A DNA stretch of 64,000 bases from Verrucomicrobiaceae bacterium (GTDB lineage Bacteria > Verrucomicrobiota > Verrucomicrobiia > Verrucomicrobiales > Verrucomicrobiaceae), in contig JADJPM010000001.1 of the NCBI GenBank assembly GCA_016713245.1, forward strand, positions 496,001-560,000. Reading direction: 5' to 3'. The translations under genes and the position numbers were made by a program. Under the pieces are notes generated by a model. The model was not told where the DNA came from. It did not search any database and was given only the letters and a program-made list of their open reading frames with translations. How positions within the stretch are numbered: position 1 is the stretch's first letter; each line of letters opens with the position of its first letter. This document shows positions 1-7,665 of the stretch, one piece after another.

Positions 1-1
1 C

Positions 2-925
2 CTCAGCGTCACGCTGCTCATCGCTAGGCCGCTGCATATCTTTTACCTCGTGCTGAAACCCGCCATCTGGATCCTCAGCACCAGCACCAACGTCATGCTG
101 CGGCTCTTTGGCATCTCCAACGTCTCCGAGCACGAGATCGCCCACTCGGAAGAAGAACTCCGTCACATCGTCGCTGAGAGCCAGAAGTCCAAAGAGGTGA
201 CCGAAACCGAGAAGGACATTCTTCTCAACGCCTTGGCCCTCAACGACCGCTGCGTGCGTGATGTGATGACGCCGCGCAACACCGTCATCTCTCTCGATGC
301 CGATGACAGCTTCGAGGCCAATTTGAAGGTCGCCATCGATAGCAAGCACACGCGTTATCCGCTCGTCGAAGGCCATCTCGACCACGCCATCGGCCTCATC
401 CACATCAAGGATCTCCTCGCCCTCGTCGGCAAACCGCAGCCCGACCTCCGCAAGATCAAACGGGACTTCCACATGGTCCCCGAGTTGATGCCCATCGACA
501 AGCTCCTGCGCTTCTTCTTGGACAAGCACGTCCACTTCGCCCTCGCCGTCGATGAATTTGGCGGAGCCGTCGGTGTCGTCACCCTCGACAACGTCCTCGA
601 AGAGATCGTTGGCGACATCCAGGACGAGTTCGACCACGAGATCAGCGAGTTCAAACGTATCAACGACAACGAATTCACCGTCGAAGGCACCTTCAACCTC
701 TACGAACTCGCCGATCACGCTGGCATCGAGCTGGAGAGCGATGAAGTCACCACCATCGGTGGCTACGTCACCCACATGCTCGGTCATCTGCCAAAGCCCG
801 GCGAAAAAGTCGTCATTCAAGACTACGAGGTCACCACCACCAAAGCCGATCTCCGTCGTGTGCAGCAACTTCACTTTAGGAAGCTCACCAAAGCTTCGGG
901 TGACGAAGACGAGGCCGGAGAGTAA
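2..925 (+). CDS. CNNM/CBS-domain protein of the HlyC/CorC family, 5' end outside the window
   Basis: The reading frame is open to the left edge, so the N-terminal DUF21 (CNNM) membrane domain is mostly missing; the first visible codons, rich in Leu/Ile, are its last part. Then come two CBS motifs (one around VMTPRNTVISL, one around the ELMPIDKLLRF stretch with the FGGAVGVVTLDNVLEEIVGDI signature) and a C-terminal CorC_HlyC transporter-associated domain ending in a basic helix. Family members are inner-membrane proteins implicated in Mg2+/Co2+ efflux or resistance; the exact ion cannot be read from sequence. The stop codon TAA at 923-925 directly abuts the TTA (reverse stop) of the convergent response-regulator gene, leaving no room for a terminator between them. 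Family assignment is firm; substrate is unknown. Confidence 0.9.
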   Translation, partial: LSVTLLIARPLHIFYLVLKPAIWILSTSTNVMLRLFGISNVSEHEIAHSEEELRHIVAESQKSKEVTETEKDILLNALALNDRCVRDVMTPRNTVISLDADDSFEANLKVAIDSKHTRYPLVEGHLDHAIGLIHIKDLLALVGKPQPDLRKIKRDFHMVPELMPIDKLLRFFLDKHVHFALAVDEFGGAVGVVTLDNVLEEIVGDIQDEFDHEISEFKRINDNEFTVEGTFNLYELADHAGIELESDEVTTIGGYVTHMLGHLPKPGEKVVIQDYEVTTTKADLRRVQQLHFRKLTKASGDEDEAGE

Positions 926-1600
926 TTACCCTCTCCAACGGTAACCTACGCCGCGCACCGTCTCGATGAACTCCTCGGGCTCCTGCTCGATCTTTTTGCG
1001 CAGTTTGGCGATGTGCTGATCCAGCGTGCGGCTTTCCGGCATGTAATCGAGGCCCCAGCAGGCATCGAGAAACACATCGCGGCTCAGCGCCTGGCCGCGG
1101 CGCTCATGCAGCAGCTTCAAAAGAGCCACCTCACGCGGCGTGAGGTCCACGCTGGATTCCTCGCCACGCTGGACACGCAGCTCATCTGGAAACACGCGCA
1201 GCACACCCATCTCAAAGCACGCGGAAGGTACCTTCGCGGTCGAAACACGCCTCAAAGCACTGTGAATGCGGGCGATGAGTTCGTGCTTGCCGAACGGCTT
1301 ACGCACAAAGTCGTCCGCCCCCAGCCGCAGGCCTACCACCACATCGATCTCCTCACTTTTCGCCGAGAGAAACAGCACCGGCACGCGCCCGTCCTTCTCA
1401 CGCACGCGACGGCAGACTTCGTAGCCATCCACACCCGGCATCATGATGTCCAGACAGAGCAGATCCGGCTTGTGCTTTTGCCACAGCGCCAGCGCCTCGG
1501 CTCCATCCTTGGCCAGCAGCACCTGAAATCCCTCCGGCCGCAGGCATGCGGCCAGCGAATCGAGCGTGATCGGATCATCGTCGGCGATGAGGAGCTTCAT
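926..1600 (-). CDS. OmpR/PhoB-family response regulator
   Basis: A 224-aa two-component regulator. The receiver domain (residues ~1-115) shows the acidic pocket ADDD near residue 7, phospho-acceptor Asp51 in LLCLDIMMPG and the KPF lysine; the C-terminal winged helix (~130-222) has the OmpR-type LTPREVALLKLL start and RGVGYRW end. I start at MKLLIADDD because the longer upstream frame only translates repeat DNA. It follows the sensor kinase on the same strand with 130 bp between them, all of it a hairpin-forming word array, so the kinase and regulator are very probably one operon and the hairpin could tune the regulator's expression relative to the kinase. Target genes unknown. Confidence 0.93.
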   Translation of the reverse strand: MKLLIADDDPITLDSLAACLRPEGFQVLLAKDGAEALALWQKHKPDLLCLDIMMPGVDGYEVCRRVREKDGRVPVLFLSAKSEEIDVVVGLRLGADDFVRKPFGKHELIARIHSALRRVSTAKVPSACFEMGVLRVFPDELRVQRGEESSVDLTPREVALLKLLHERRGQALSRDVFLDACWGLDYMPESRTLDQHIAKLRKKIEQEPEEFIETVRGVGYRWRG

Positions 1601-1619
1601 GAGTGGCTGCGGTGAAAAG

Positions 1620-1745
1620 GACGAATGAGTAAATCCGAATGACGAATGAATGTCGAATGCCAAAGCCGGATTCGCAGGCGCTCTCGTTCGTCATTCAGAT
1701 TTCGGACTTCATTCGTCATTCGGGAACTCGTCATTCGTCATTTTC
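1620..1745. repeat. Fold-back array of ATTCGTC/GACGAAT words
   Basis: The 130-bp gap between sensor kinase and regulator is filled with degenerate 7-9 bp words. The left half (1620-1661) uses GACGAATGA-like words, the right half (1686-1743) their reverse complement. A 16-bp perfect arm, CCGAATGACGAATGAA at 1635-1650, pairs with 1708-1723, so the transcript should fold into a long imperfect hairpin. The right end runs into the kinase gene and provides its last sense codons and stop. Related arrays lie at 7538-7665, 25145-25180 and 27030-27066. Confidence 0.75.
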
Positions 1746-3257
1746 CAACGTCACCGGCACTTGGAGCTCAAAACAGGTCCCAGCAGCACCGCATCGAAGC
1801 TTCAAATCACCGTTCATCCGCCGCGCCAGTTCACGCGCGATACTCAAGCCCAGTCCCGCGCCGCTCACTCCGGCGGCGACGCGATCATCGAGTCGCTCAA
1901 ACGGCTCAAAAACACGTTCCGCGTCCTTTTCAGCGATTCCCGGCCCGCCGTCGCGAATCGCCAAAGTGAACTCACGTTCACTTTGGGTGGTTTGAAGGCT
2001 CGCGGGCACCTCCGGCGCATACTTCTCCACGTTCGAGAGCAGGTTCGCGGTGATTTGAGCCAGCGCATCGGCATCCAGCGAGATTTCCGCATCGGAGCCT
2101 TCATGCGTGCGCGTGACGGAGATGCCGCGACGCGTCAGCGCAGGCTCAAACTGCCGCAAAACCTTCTCCACGACCTCCGCAGGCCTGCACGGGCCGTTTT
2201 GCAGCTTCAGGCGGCCTTCTTCCTTCCGCGAGAAGGTGAGCACATTTTCGATGAGTCGGCTCAAACGGCCTGCTTCCTCGCGAATGAGCCCAAAACGGCC
2301 CGCGGAGGCCTCCGGCATGCTTTCTTCGATCACATCGAGATTCAGCAGGATGTTCGTCATCGGCGTGCGCAGCTCATGCGAGACGCGATTCACGAACGAA
2401 ACGCGCTGCGCGGCCAGTTTCGCCGCGCGGCGCTGCTGCGCATGCAGCGCCAGACCGCCCAGCGCCGTCAAAACGCCCAAAGCCATGCCTGCGGCCAGAA
2501 TCGGCAGGTTGTATGTCACACGACTTTCCCGCGCATCCCACGACGCAAGCTGCCAGCCGCCAAATCGCGAGGCGATGCTCATGAGCACATCAGGCGGCAC
2601 GTTTGGCAAAACACCTGCGCGATGCAAAACGGCCCCGCCTTCCTCCCGCAGTTCATCCGGCCCGCCCAGCGACTGCTTGATACGCGGCAACTCGCGCAAA
2701 TAGCCGCTCATCACTTGCTGCACCACCCCACGGTCGATGGTCAGCAGCACGGCGACGACGCCTTCGCGGTGCAGGAACATCAGCGGCTTCCCCGGCTCAT
2801 CGATCCATCCGCTGTGACGGCCGGAGGTTTCCGGAAAAATCGCCTTCGCGTCCAGCAGCACGCGTGGCCGCGGCAGACCGTCGTGCTCTTTGAGGAGAGT
2901 TGGCTCCGGCAGCGGCGGATTCGGCGGAAAGCCGAGGTTGAGGTGACCTTCACGACCGGCGTTCTTCCAATACACCCACGACACCCGCTGGATGCCCTCC
3001 ACGACCTGCGCGATGCGGCGCTGCGCCTCGCTGCTGTCATTCCACGCGTAGCTGAGCTGCATCGCTGCATCGCGCAGGTGCCCTTCATAGAGCTCCTCCA
3101 GCCGCCGCGTCTCTGCATTCAGACTGACGACGAGCTGCCGCTGCGCCGTGCGATCCCGCTCCACCCGCGCCTCCACCACACGCCGCGCCGCGATGACGCC
3201 GCCCGCGGCCACACAGGCCGCGAGCAGCAAAAGCAGGATGAGCGTGAGCCTGGGCAT
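1731..3257 (-). CDS. Membrane sensor histidine kinase
   Basis: A 508-aa kinase. A Leu/Ala-rich membrane helix at ~3-22 is followed by a ~220-residue extracytoplasmic sensor region of no recognised family, a second membrane helix (~250-272), then the HisKA H-box VSHELRTPM with phospho-acceptor His294, and the ATPase domain with N-box (ITANLLSNVEKYA), G1 box DGGPGIAEKD, F-box and G2 box GAGLGLSIARELA. The start at 3257 is two bases after the stop of the upstream secreted protein, so translation is probably coupled. The last four residues, ENDE, and the TGA stop are read from the repeat array at 1620-1745. It should phosphorylate the downstream OmpR-type regulator; the stimulus is unknown, though the coupled secreted protein is a candidate accessory. 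Confidence 0.92.
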   Translation of the reverse strand: MPRLTLILLLLLAACVAAGGVIAARRVVEARVERDRTAQRQLVVSLNAETRRLEELYEGHLRDAAMQLSYAWNDSSEAQRRIAQVVEGIQRVSWVYWKNAGREGHLNLGFPPNPPLPEPTLLKEHDGLPRPRVLLDAKAIFPETSGRHSGWIDEPGKPLMFLHREGVVAVLLTIDRGVVQQVMSGYLRELPRIKQSLGGPDELREEGGAVLHRAGVLPNVPPDVLMSIASRFGGWQLASWDARESRVTYNLPILAAGMALGVLTALGGLALHAQQRRAAKLAAQRVSFVNRVSHELRTPMTNILLNLDVIEESMPEASAGRFGLIREEAGRLSRLIENVLTFSRKEEGRLKLQNGPCRPAEVVEKVLRQFEPALTRRGISVTRTHEGSDAEISLDADALAQITANLLSNVEKYAPEVPASLQTTQSEREFTLAIRDGGPGIAEKDAERVFEPFERLDDRVAAGVSGAGLGLSIARELARRMNGDLKLRCGAAGTCFELQVPVTLENDE

Positions 3258-3259
3258 GA

Positions 3260-4588
3260 TTATTCGAGCTCCTCGGTGAGAAAGAGCAGCCACACGCGGC
3301 CGCCGTCCTTACAGCCGTTCACGCCCGTATCGCCGGGTGGATTCAGCGTGCTGAGCAAGATGGTGCTGCCAGCGACCTGCGTGACGCCGGTGGTGAATTT
3401 TTGCGACACAAAGACGGGCATTTCCGGGTAGCGCTCGTCCCACAGCGGATCAGCGAGGTTTCCGGCGAAGCTGGTGAGATCGAAGGCGATGTTGGTGTGA
3501 ATGATGTCGCCCTCATGGCTCAGCGTGGTCTCCGCCACCCAGTTGAAGCCGATCCGGCGGCATTCAAAGCTGGCCGTCCCCGCGGATGAAGATGACGTGG
3601 CCGGTGTCGCTGGTTTTTTCGGATCATCCGAAGGCTTTGCGGGCGCTCCCTCTGACGGCGGATCAAACTCCGTGCCGTAATAATGCTGGCGCACCGCTTC
3701 ATGGAGAATGCCCATGCCCGCCTTGGCCGAGAGCGTGGAAACATGCTCCAGCACGGCCGAACCATCCGCCAGCATGGGCTTCAGCGCCTTGAGAATGGCC
3801 GGACCATCCTCCGCATGCTGGCGCAGCATTTCCCAGGCACGCACGCGCTCCAGCGAGATGACACGCGGCGTGAGCACGATGTTCCCCGCACCCTGCGGCG
3901 GTGCCTGCGCCGGCCGTGGCACCGGCACGACGCGTGGCGTGATGAAGGTCAGCGTGATCTGCCCCTCACCAGCGGCAATCGCATGCAGCAGCGCTGGCAG
4001 GCGGGCCAGCAGACTCACCATCGCCGGGCCGCGCTGCTCCTGAAAATCCGGCACGACGAGCCCCGGCAGTGTGCGGTCCGCTTTGGAAGCACGCAGGCCG
4101 AGAAAGCGCACGCGTTCAAAGCTGTGGTTCAGGTTCAGCTTCATGTTTGAGGGCTCCAGCGTCGGCTCCACTTCCAGCTTTTCGCCCACCTGCTTCATCT
4201 CGAAGGCGACGGGATACTGGAAGCCTTTCGCATCGGCAGTGAACCACTCCGTGGGATACAGCAACTCATCCACCGACTCCAACGTGAAGCGCGTGCCGCC
4301 TTTCCCGCGAGCAAAATGGCAGGCGTCGAGCTTTGCCGTGCCTGCCTTCACCGCAGCGAGCACCATTTCGTGCAGCTTCTCACGCCCCTCCGGCAACTCC
4401 AGCCACGCCGCAAAATCCGCCTGCGGCAGCGTGAAGCTTTCCAGGAAGAACGTGATGTTTGCCTCCTGTTCGGCAGGCTGCGGCGTGACGACGGGCTTCT
4501 TGTCTTTGATGAAGGGATCCTTCTTCGGCGCCTCCTGCGCGGAGGACACGACGGCGAGAGCGAATAAGAGCGAGGTGATGAGTTTCAT
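3260..4588 (-). CDS. Secreted beta-rich protein, possibly secretin-like, first gene of the two-component operon
   Basis: A 442-aa exported protein with a clean signal peptide (MKLITSLLFALAVVSSAQ). No domain is certain. The body contains two similar halves, each ending in a stretch of the kind PxFVSQKFTTGVTVxxGSTILLSTL followed by NPPG and a hydrophobic strand. This resembles the terminal half of GspD-type secretin repeats, a pattern often duplicated in verrucomicrobial proteins, but the N0/N1 domains are absent. A Pro/Ala/Ser-rich linker lies near residues 315-345. The gene ends two bases before the sensor-kinase start, which suggests the product acts with that kinase in the periplasm or outer membrane. 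Secretin relationship is my inference; secretion and operon placement are visible. Confidence 0.7.
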   Translation of the reverse strand: MKLITSLLFALAVVSSAQEAPKKDPFIKDKKPVVTPQPAEQEANITFFLESFTLPQADFAAWLELPEGREKLHEMVLAAVKAGTAKLDACHFARGKGGTRFTLESVDELLYPTEWFTADAKGFQYPVAFEMKQVGEKLEVEPTLEPSNMKLNLNHSFERVRFLGLRASKADRTLPGLVVPDFQEQRGPAMVSLLARLPALLHAIAAGEGQITLTFITPRVVPVPRPAQAPPQGAGNIVLTPRVISLERVRAWEMLRQHAEDGPAILKALKPMLADGSAVLEHVSTLSAKAGMGILHEAVRQHYYGTEFDPPSEGAPAKPSDDPKKPATPATSSSSAGTASFECRRIGFNWVAETTLSHEGDIIHTNIAFDLTSFAGNLADPLWDERYPEMPVFVSQKFTTGVTQVAGSTILLSTLNPPGDTGVNGCKDGGRVWLLFLTEELE

Positions 4589-4657
4589 GGTGCCGCGAGA
4601 TTGGCGCATGCCGCGCCCGCTGCGTCAACGCACGATGAACGCTCTGTAAAAGTTCTG

Positions 4658-5371
4658 TCAAAATCCGCGTGGGCTTTGCTCCGCTAGCTGAATTTCCTCC
4701 TCCGTCATCGGACGCCACTCGCCAGGTTTCAAATCATCCGGCAGGCACAGCTCCCCCACGCTCTCGCGATGCAGCGCCGTCACCCGACAGCCGACACGGT
4801 GAAACATGCGCTTCACCTGATGGTAGCGGCCCTCATGCAGGGTGACCCGGGCGAGACGCTCGCCGAGGAGTTCGAGCTTCGCGGGCAGTGTCGTGATGTC
4901 CTCCGTATGAAAATAGAAGCCGCGTTCAAAGGCCTCGACGGCGTCCGCAGGCACCGGCACATCGGTTTCCACGCGATAAACCTTCGGCACCTTGAAATCG
5001 GCGGCCATGAGGCGCTTTGACCAATTGCCGTCATTGGTCAGGATCAGCAGGCCGGACGTGCTTCGGTCCAACCGGCCGGCGAGATGCAGCGTTTGCTTGT
5101 CTGGATCGTCGATCAAATCGAGCACGGTGGCATGCCGCGCATCCTTCGTGGCACTGAGCCAGCCGACCGGCTTGTTCATGACGAGGTAGAGGCCTCGTTC
5201 CGCGACCTGCACAGGTTCTTCATCGAGCATCACCGTCGAAAAGCGATCCACCTCCGCATGACCATCCGCCACGGCGAGGCCGTCCACGCGGACGCGTCGA
5301 GCCGCGATGGCCCGCAGCGCGGCCGTGCGGCCCATCTGGCGGTGTTTGGCGATCAGGCGGTCCAGTTTCAT
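4658..5371 (-). CDS. RsuA/RluE-family pseudouridine synthase
   Basis: A 237-aa enzyme that isomerises a uridine in ribosomal RNA. An S4 RNA-binding domain occupies about residues 1-55 (MKLDRLIAKHRQMGRTAALR), and the synthase domain carries the catalytic Asp in GRLDRSTSGLLILTNDG, plus the EGRYHQVKRMFHRVGCRV motif typical of the RsuA branch. I start at MKLDRL because the longer upstream frame only translates the word array at 5372-5423. Which position it modifies (16S U516 as RsuA, or a 23S site) cannot be told from sequence. The gene is divergent from the lipoprotein gene at 5424, with only the array between them. Confidence 0.9.
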   Translation of the reverse strand: MKLDRLIAKHRQMGRTAALRAIAARRVRVDGLAVADGHAEVDRFSTVMLDEEPVQVAERGLYLVMNKPVGWLSATKDARHATVLDLIDDPDKQTLHLAGRLDRSTSGLLILTNDGNWSKRLMAADFKVPKVYRVETDVPVPADAVEAFERGFYFHTEDITTLPAKLELLGERLARVTLHEGRYHQVKRMFHRVGCRVTALHRESVGELCLPDDLKPGEWRPMTEEEIQLAEQSPRGF

Positions 5372-5423
5372 GAGGCAGGTTCGATGTTGAATGTTGAAGG
5401 TTCGATGTTCAATGTCGGCGCTC
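5372..5423. repeat. Short-word array of TTCGATGTTGAA type between divergent genes
   Basis: The whole 52-bp gap between the divergent pseudouridine synthase and lipoprotein genes is made of near-repeats of TTCGATGTT and TTGAATGTT. It must contain both promoters' proximal parts, or both genes must be read from further away. It belongs to the same style of element as the ATTCGTC arrays but uses different words. Confidence 0.6.
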
Positions 5424-5915
5424 ATGTCCCTCCGACTTCTTTTGCTCCTCGCCACCGCCGGTCTGCTCGCCTCCTGTGCCTCTTCGGCACGGAATTCTGA
5501 GATGGATGCCACACGCCGTGCCGCCATCGCCGCCGAACCGCGAGGGAACTACTTTGTCGCCCGCCGCTTCCACATCGATCACACGCACTTCTGGGGTTAT
5601 GTGCGCCGTCCCGGCGAGTCTTGGGATAAATCAAAACTCGTTTGCATCAATGAGCGCTACTGCAAGATACCCGACCGGTTGCCCGAGCAACCCGCCAGCG
5701 GCCCGGGCTACGGCTACGACCACAATTACGAGTATCACTTCACTGGCGAGTTCAGCGGTCGCAAAATCTTCGATCCGAACAGCAACATGGTCCTGCCGGA
5801 GTTTATCCTGAAAAGCCACAAGCTGGTGAGTCAGAAACCCGGTTACCTCTTCAAGCCCAACGAGCGATTCAACGGCTCCCAACTTCTTCGCGCGGAAGCC
5901 GGCGCCGTTCCGTAA
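5424..5915 (+). CDS. Predicted lipoprotein, function unknown
   Basis: A 163-aa protein with a lipoprotein signal: MSLRLLLLLATAGLLASC, where the LASC lipobox would give a lipidated Cys18. The mature part is polar and aromatic-rich (for example GNYFVARRFHIDHTHFWGYV and DHNYEYHFTGEFSG), consistent with a small beta-sheet protein. A rather similar layout, with an HFWGYVRRPGESW-like opening, a DHNYEY core and a C-terminal PEF motif, is what I would expect of a conserved verrucomicrobial lipoprotein family, but I cannot name one. It is transcribed with the lipid kinase 51 bp downstream. Start chosen for the signal peptide. Confidence 0.75.
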   Translation: MSLRLLLLLATAGLLASCASSARNSEMDATRRAAIAAEPRGNYFVARRFHIDHTHFWGYVRRPGESWDKSKLVCINERYCKIPDRLPEQPASGPGYGYDHNYEYHFTGEFSGRKIFDPNSNMVLPEFILKSHKLVSQKPGYLFKPNERFNGSQLLRAEAGAVP

Positions 5916-5966
5916 GCACGAAATGTCACTGGAAGGTGACACGGTGGCGGGCAACATGCCGCCCGC

Positions 5967-6860
5967 ATGCCCATCCCGATCATTCTGAATCCCGCCGCAC
6001 GCAGCACCAAGGCTGCCGCGCTTGAGAACGCGCTGCGTTCTCTCTCGCCCACACCAGAGCTGCATCTCACCAGCGCACCGGGCGACGCCTCGAACATTGC
6101 GGAAGAACTCGCGGATGCAGGGCACGCCCTCGTCGTCGCCGCCGGAGGCGATGGCACGATGAATGAGGTGCTCCAAGGCGTGTGCCGCTCGAATGCCCGC
6201 CGACCTGCTGGGGCACCGCACACCGCGCTCGGCGTGCTGCCACTCGGCACGATGAATGTCTTTTCCATCGAATTGAAGCTCGCCGGCCAGGACCTCGCCA
6301 CCTGCTGGAGCCGCATCACCAGCGGTTCACGGCTGGAAATCGACCTCTGGCAGGCCAACGACCATTTTTTCATCCAGCTCGGCGGCGTGGGCCTTGATGC
6401 ACAGATCGTGCAGGAGACCTCGTGGGAGCAAAAAAAGAAATTCGGACCGCTCAGCTATGTCATCAGTGCGGTGAACGTGCTGATGCGTCCGCCGCCCGTG
6501 CTCAGCGTGCAGATTCCCGGCAAACCGCCGCTGCTCGGCACCGTCGTGCTTCTCGGCAACGGCCGCCACTACGGCGGCCCCTTCCCGCTTTTCCGCGAGG
6601 CATCGAACACCGATGAAAAGCTCGACCTGGTCATCTTCCGCGGTCTGGGCGGCCTCGAGTTCCTCCAGCTCTTCCGCCGCATGCTCGATGAAGGCTACAC
6701 GCAGAGCGAGTACCTCGATTGCATGCAGGCCGCCGCCTTTTCCGTCTCGTCTCACGATGGACAAGATCTTCCCGTCGAGCTCGATGGCGAGTTAGTGACC
6801 GGCCTCGGAGCTTCCGTGGCTTTTCATCTGGCCCCCTTCCGTCTGCGTGTGGCCGCCTGA
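5967..6860 (+). CDS. Diacylglycerol/lipid kinase family protein (YegS/BmrU type)
   Basis: A 297-aa cytoplasmic or membrane-associated lipid kinase. The N-terminal DAGK catalytic domain has the nucleotide-binding GGDGTMNEVLQG motif near residue 56 and the PLGTMNVF motif near 93; the C-terminal beta-sandwich matches the YegS/LuxZ type. Members phosphorylate diacylglycerol, phosphatidylglycerol or sphingoid bases; the substrate cannot be decided here. The second motif is PLGTMNVFS rather than the more usual PxGTxNDxA, so Asn-Val replaces Asn-Asp. It follows the lipoprotein gene on the same strand. A DJ-1 gene follows after about 100 bp. Confidence 0.88.
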   Translation: MPIPIILNPAARSTKAAALENALRSLSPTPELHLTSAPGDASNIAEELADAGHALVVAAGGDGTMNEVLQGVCRSNARRPAGAPHTALGVLPLGTMNVFSIELKLAGQDLATCWSRITSGSRLEIDLWQANDHFFIQLGGVGLDAQIVQETSWEQKKKFGPLSYVISAVNVLMRPPPVLSVQIPGKPPLLGTVVLLGNGRHYGGPFPLFREASNTDEKLDLVIFRGLGGLEFLQLFRRMLDEGYTQSEYLDCMQAAAFSVSSHDGQDLPVELDGELVTGLGASVAFHLAPFRLRVAA

Positions 6861-6925
6861 TGCCGCATTTGCTGCAAAGCACGGCGCAAAGTCTGAATGA
6901 AGGCCCTTCATCCCGCCCGTAATCC

Positions 6926-6961
6926 CATCCACCATTCCAAAACTCCACCACTCCACTCCTC
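6926..6961. repeat. Word array of CCACTCCA type directly before a start codon
   Basis: A run of CCACC/CCACTCC words ends one base before the DJ-1 gene's ATG. It uses the same vocabulary as the hairpins at 11764-11850 and 27765-27842. Just upstream lies the 15-bp palindrome ATGAAGGCCCTTCAT (about 6897-6911). Confidence 0.5.
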
Positions 6962-7537
6962 ATGCCTGAAGCCAAAGTCCTCCTCATCGTCGGTGACGCC
7001 ACCGAGACCGTTGACACGCTCTACCCTTACTACCGCCTCATCGAGGGCGGCTACAAGCCTGTCGTCGCCGCGCCGGAAAAGCGGAAGTATCAGATGGTGC
7101 TGCATGAAGTGAAGCCCGGCTGGACCATCACCAAGGAATGGGAGGGCTACAGCATCGACGCCGACATCGCCTTCAAGGACATCAAGCCCGAGGAATACGT
7201 CGGCATCTTCTTCAGCGGCGGTCGCGCCCCCGAATACATCCGCGAGGACGCCGATCTCCTGCGCATCACGAAGTGGTTCTGGGACAACAAAAAGCCCTGT
7301 GCCAGCGTCTGCCACGGCGTCGAGATCCCCGCCCGTGCCGACATCGTCAAAGGCCTGCGCATGGCCACCGTCGCGAAGTGCAAGTTCGACCTCGAAATTT
7401 GCGGCGGCATCTATGTGAACGAACCCTGCGTCATCGACCAGCACATGTTCAGCGGACGCACGTATCATGACTCGGGGCACTTCATCGGCCCGTGGATCAA
7501 GGCGCTCGATGAAGAGCGGAAGCGCATGGGCATCTAA
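6962..7537 (+). CDS. DJ-1/PfpI-family protein
   Basis: A 191-aa class I glutamine-amidotransferase-like protein. The nucleophile elbow ASVCHGVEI places the catalytic Cys near residue 118, after the GIFFSGGRAPEYIRED strand that carries the family's acidic residue. PfpI relatives act as glyoxalases/deglycases, peptidases or stress chaperones; this one is the size of single-domain members and lacks a signal peptide, so it is cytoplasmic. The stop TAA at 7535-7537 is one base before the ATG I use for the cytochrome, and the gap is the beginning of the next repeat array, so the two could be co-transcribed. Confidence 0.88.
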   Translation: MPEAKVLLIVGDATETVDTLYPYYRLIEGGYKPVVAAPEKRKYQMVLHEVKPGWTITKEWEGYSIDADIAFKDIKPEEYVGIFFSGGRAPEYIREDADLLRITKWFWDNKKPCASVCHGVEIPARADIVKGLRMATVAKCKFDLEICGGIYVNEPCVIDQHMFSGRTYHDSGHFIGPWIKALDEERKRMGI

Positions 7538-7665
7538 AATGACGAAACCAGAATTCCGAATGACGAACGAAGCCCCAATGCCGAACTCCGAAGCCATGCG
7601 ACCCACCTTCGACATTCGAGCTTCGTCATTCATTCGTCATTCGCCATTCGTCATTCGTCATTTTC
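7538..7665. repeat. Fold-back ATTCGTC array that also encodes a signal peptide
   Basis: Same family as 1620-1745: GACGAA/CCGAATGACGAA words on the left (7538-7575), TTCGTCATTC words on the right (7611-7662). The two halves are reverse complements. The right half contains TTCGTCATTCGCCATTC (7633-7649), found identically at 25148-25164. The array is translated as the N-terminus of the cytochrome, including most of its export signal. Confidence 0.75.

Noticed and set aside
1650..3431. 593-codon open frame on the + strand
   Set aside because: It is antisense to the sensor kinase with no family features; GC-rich sequence makes such shadow frames common.
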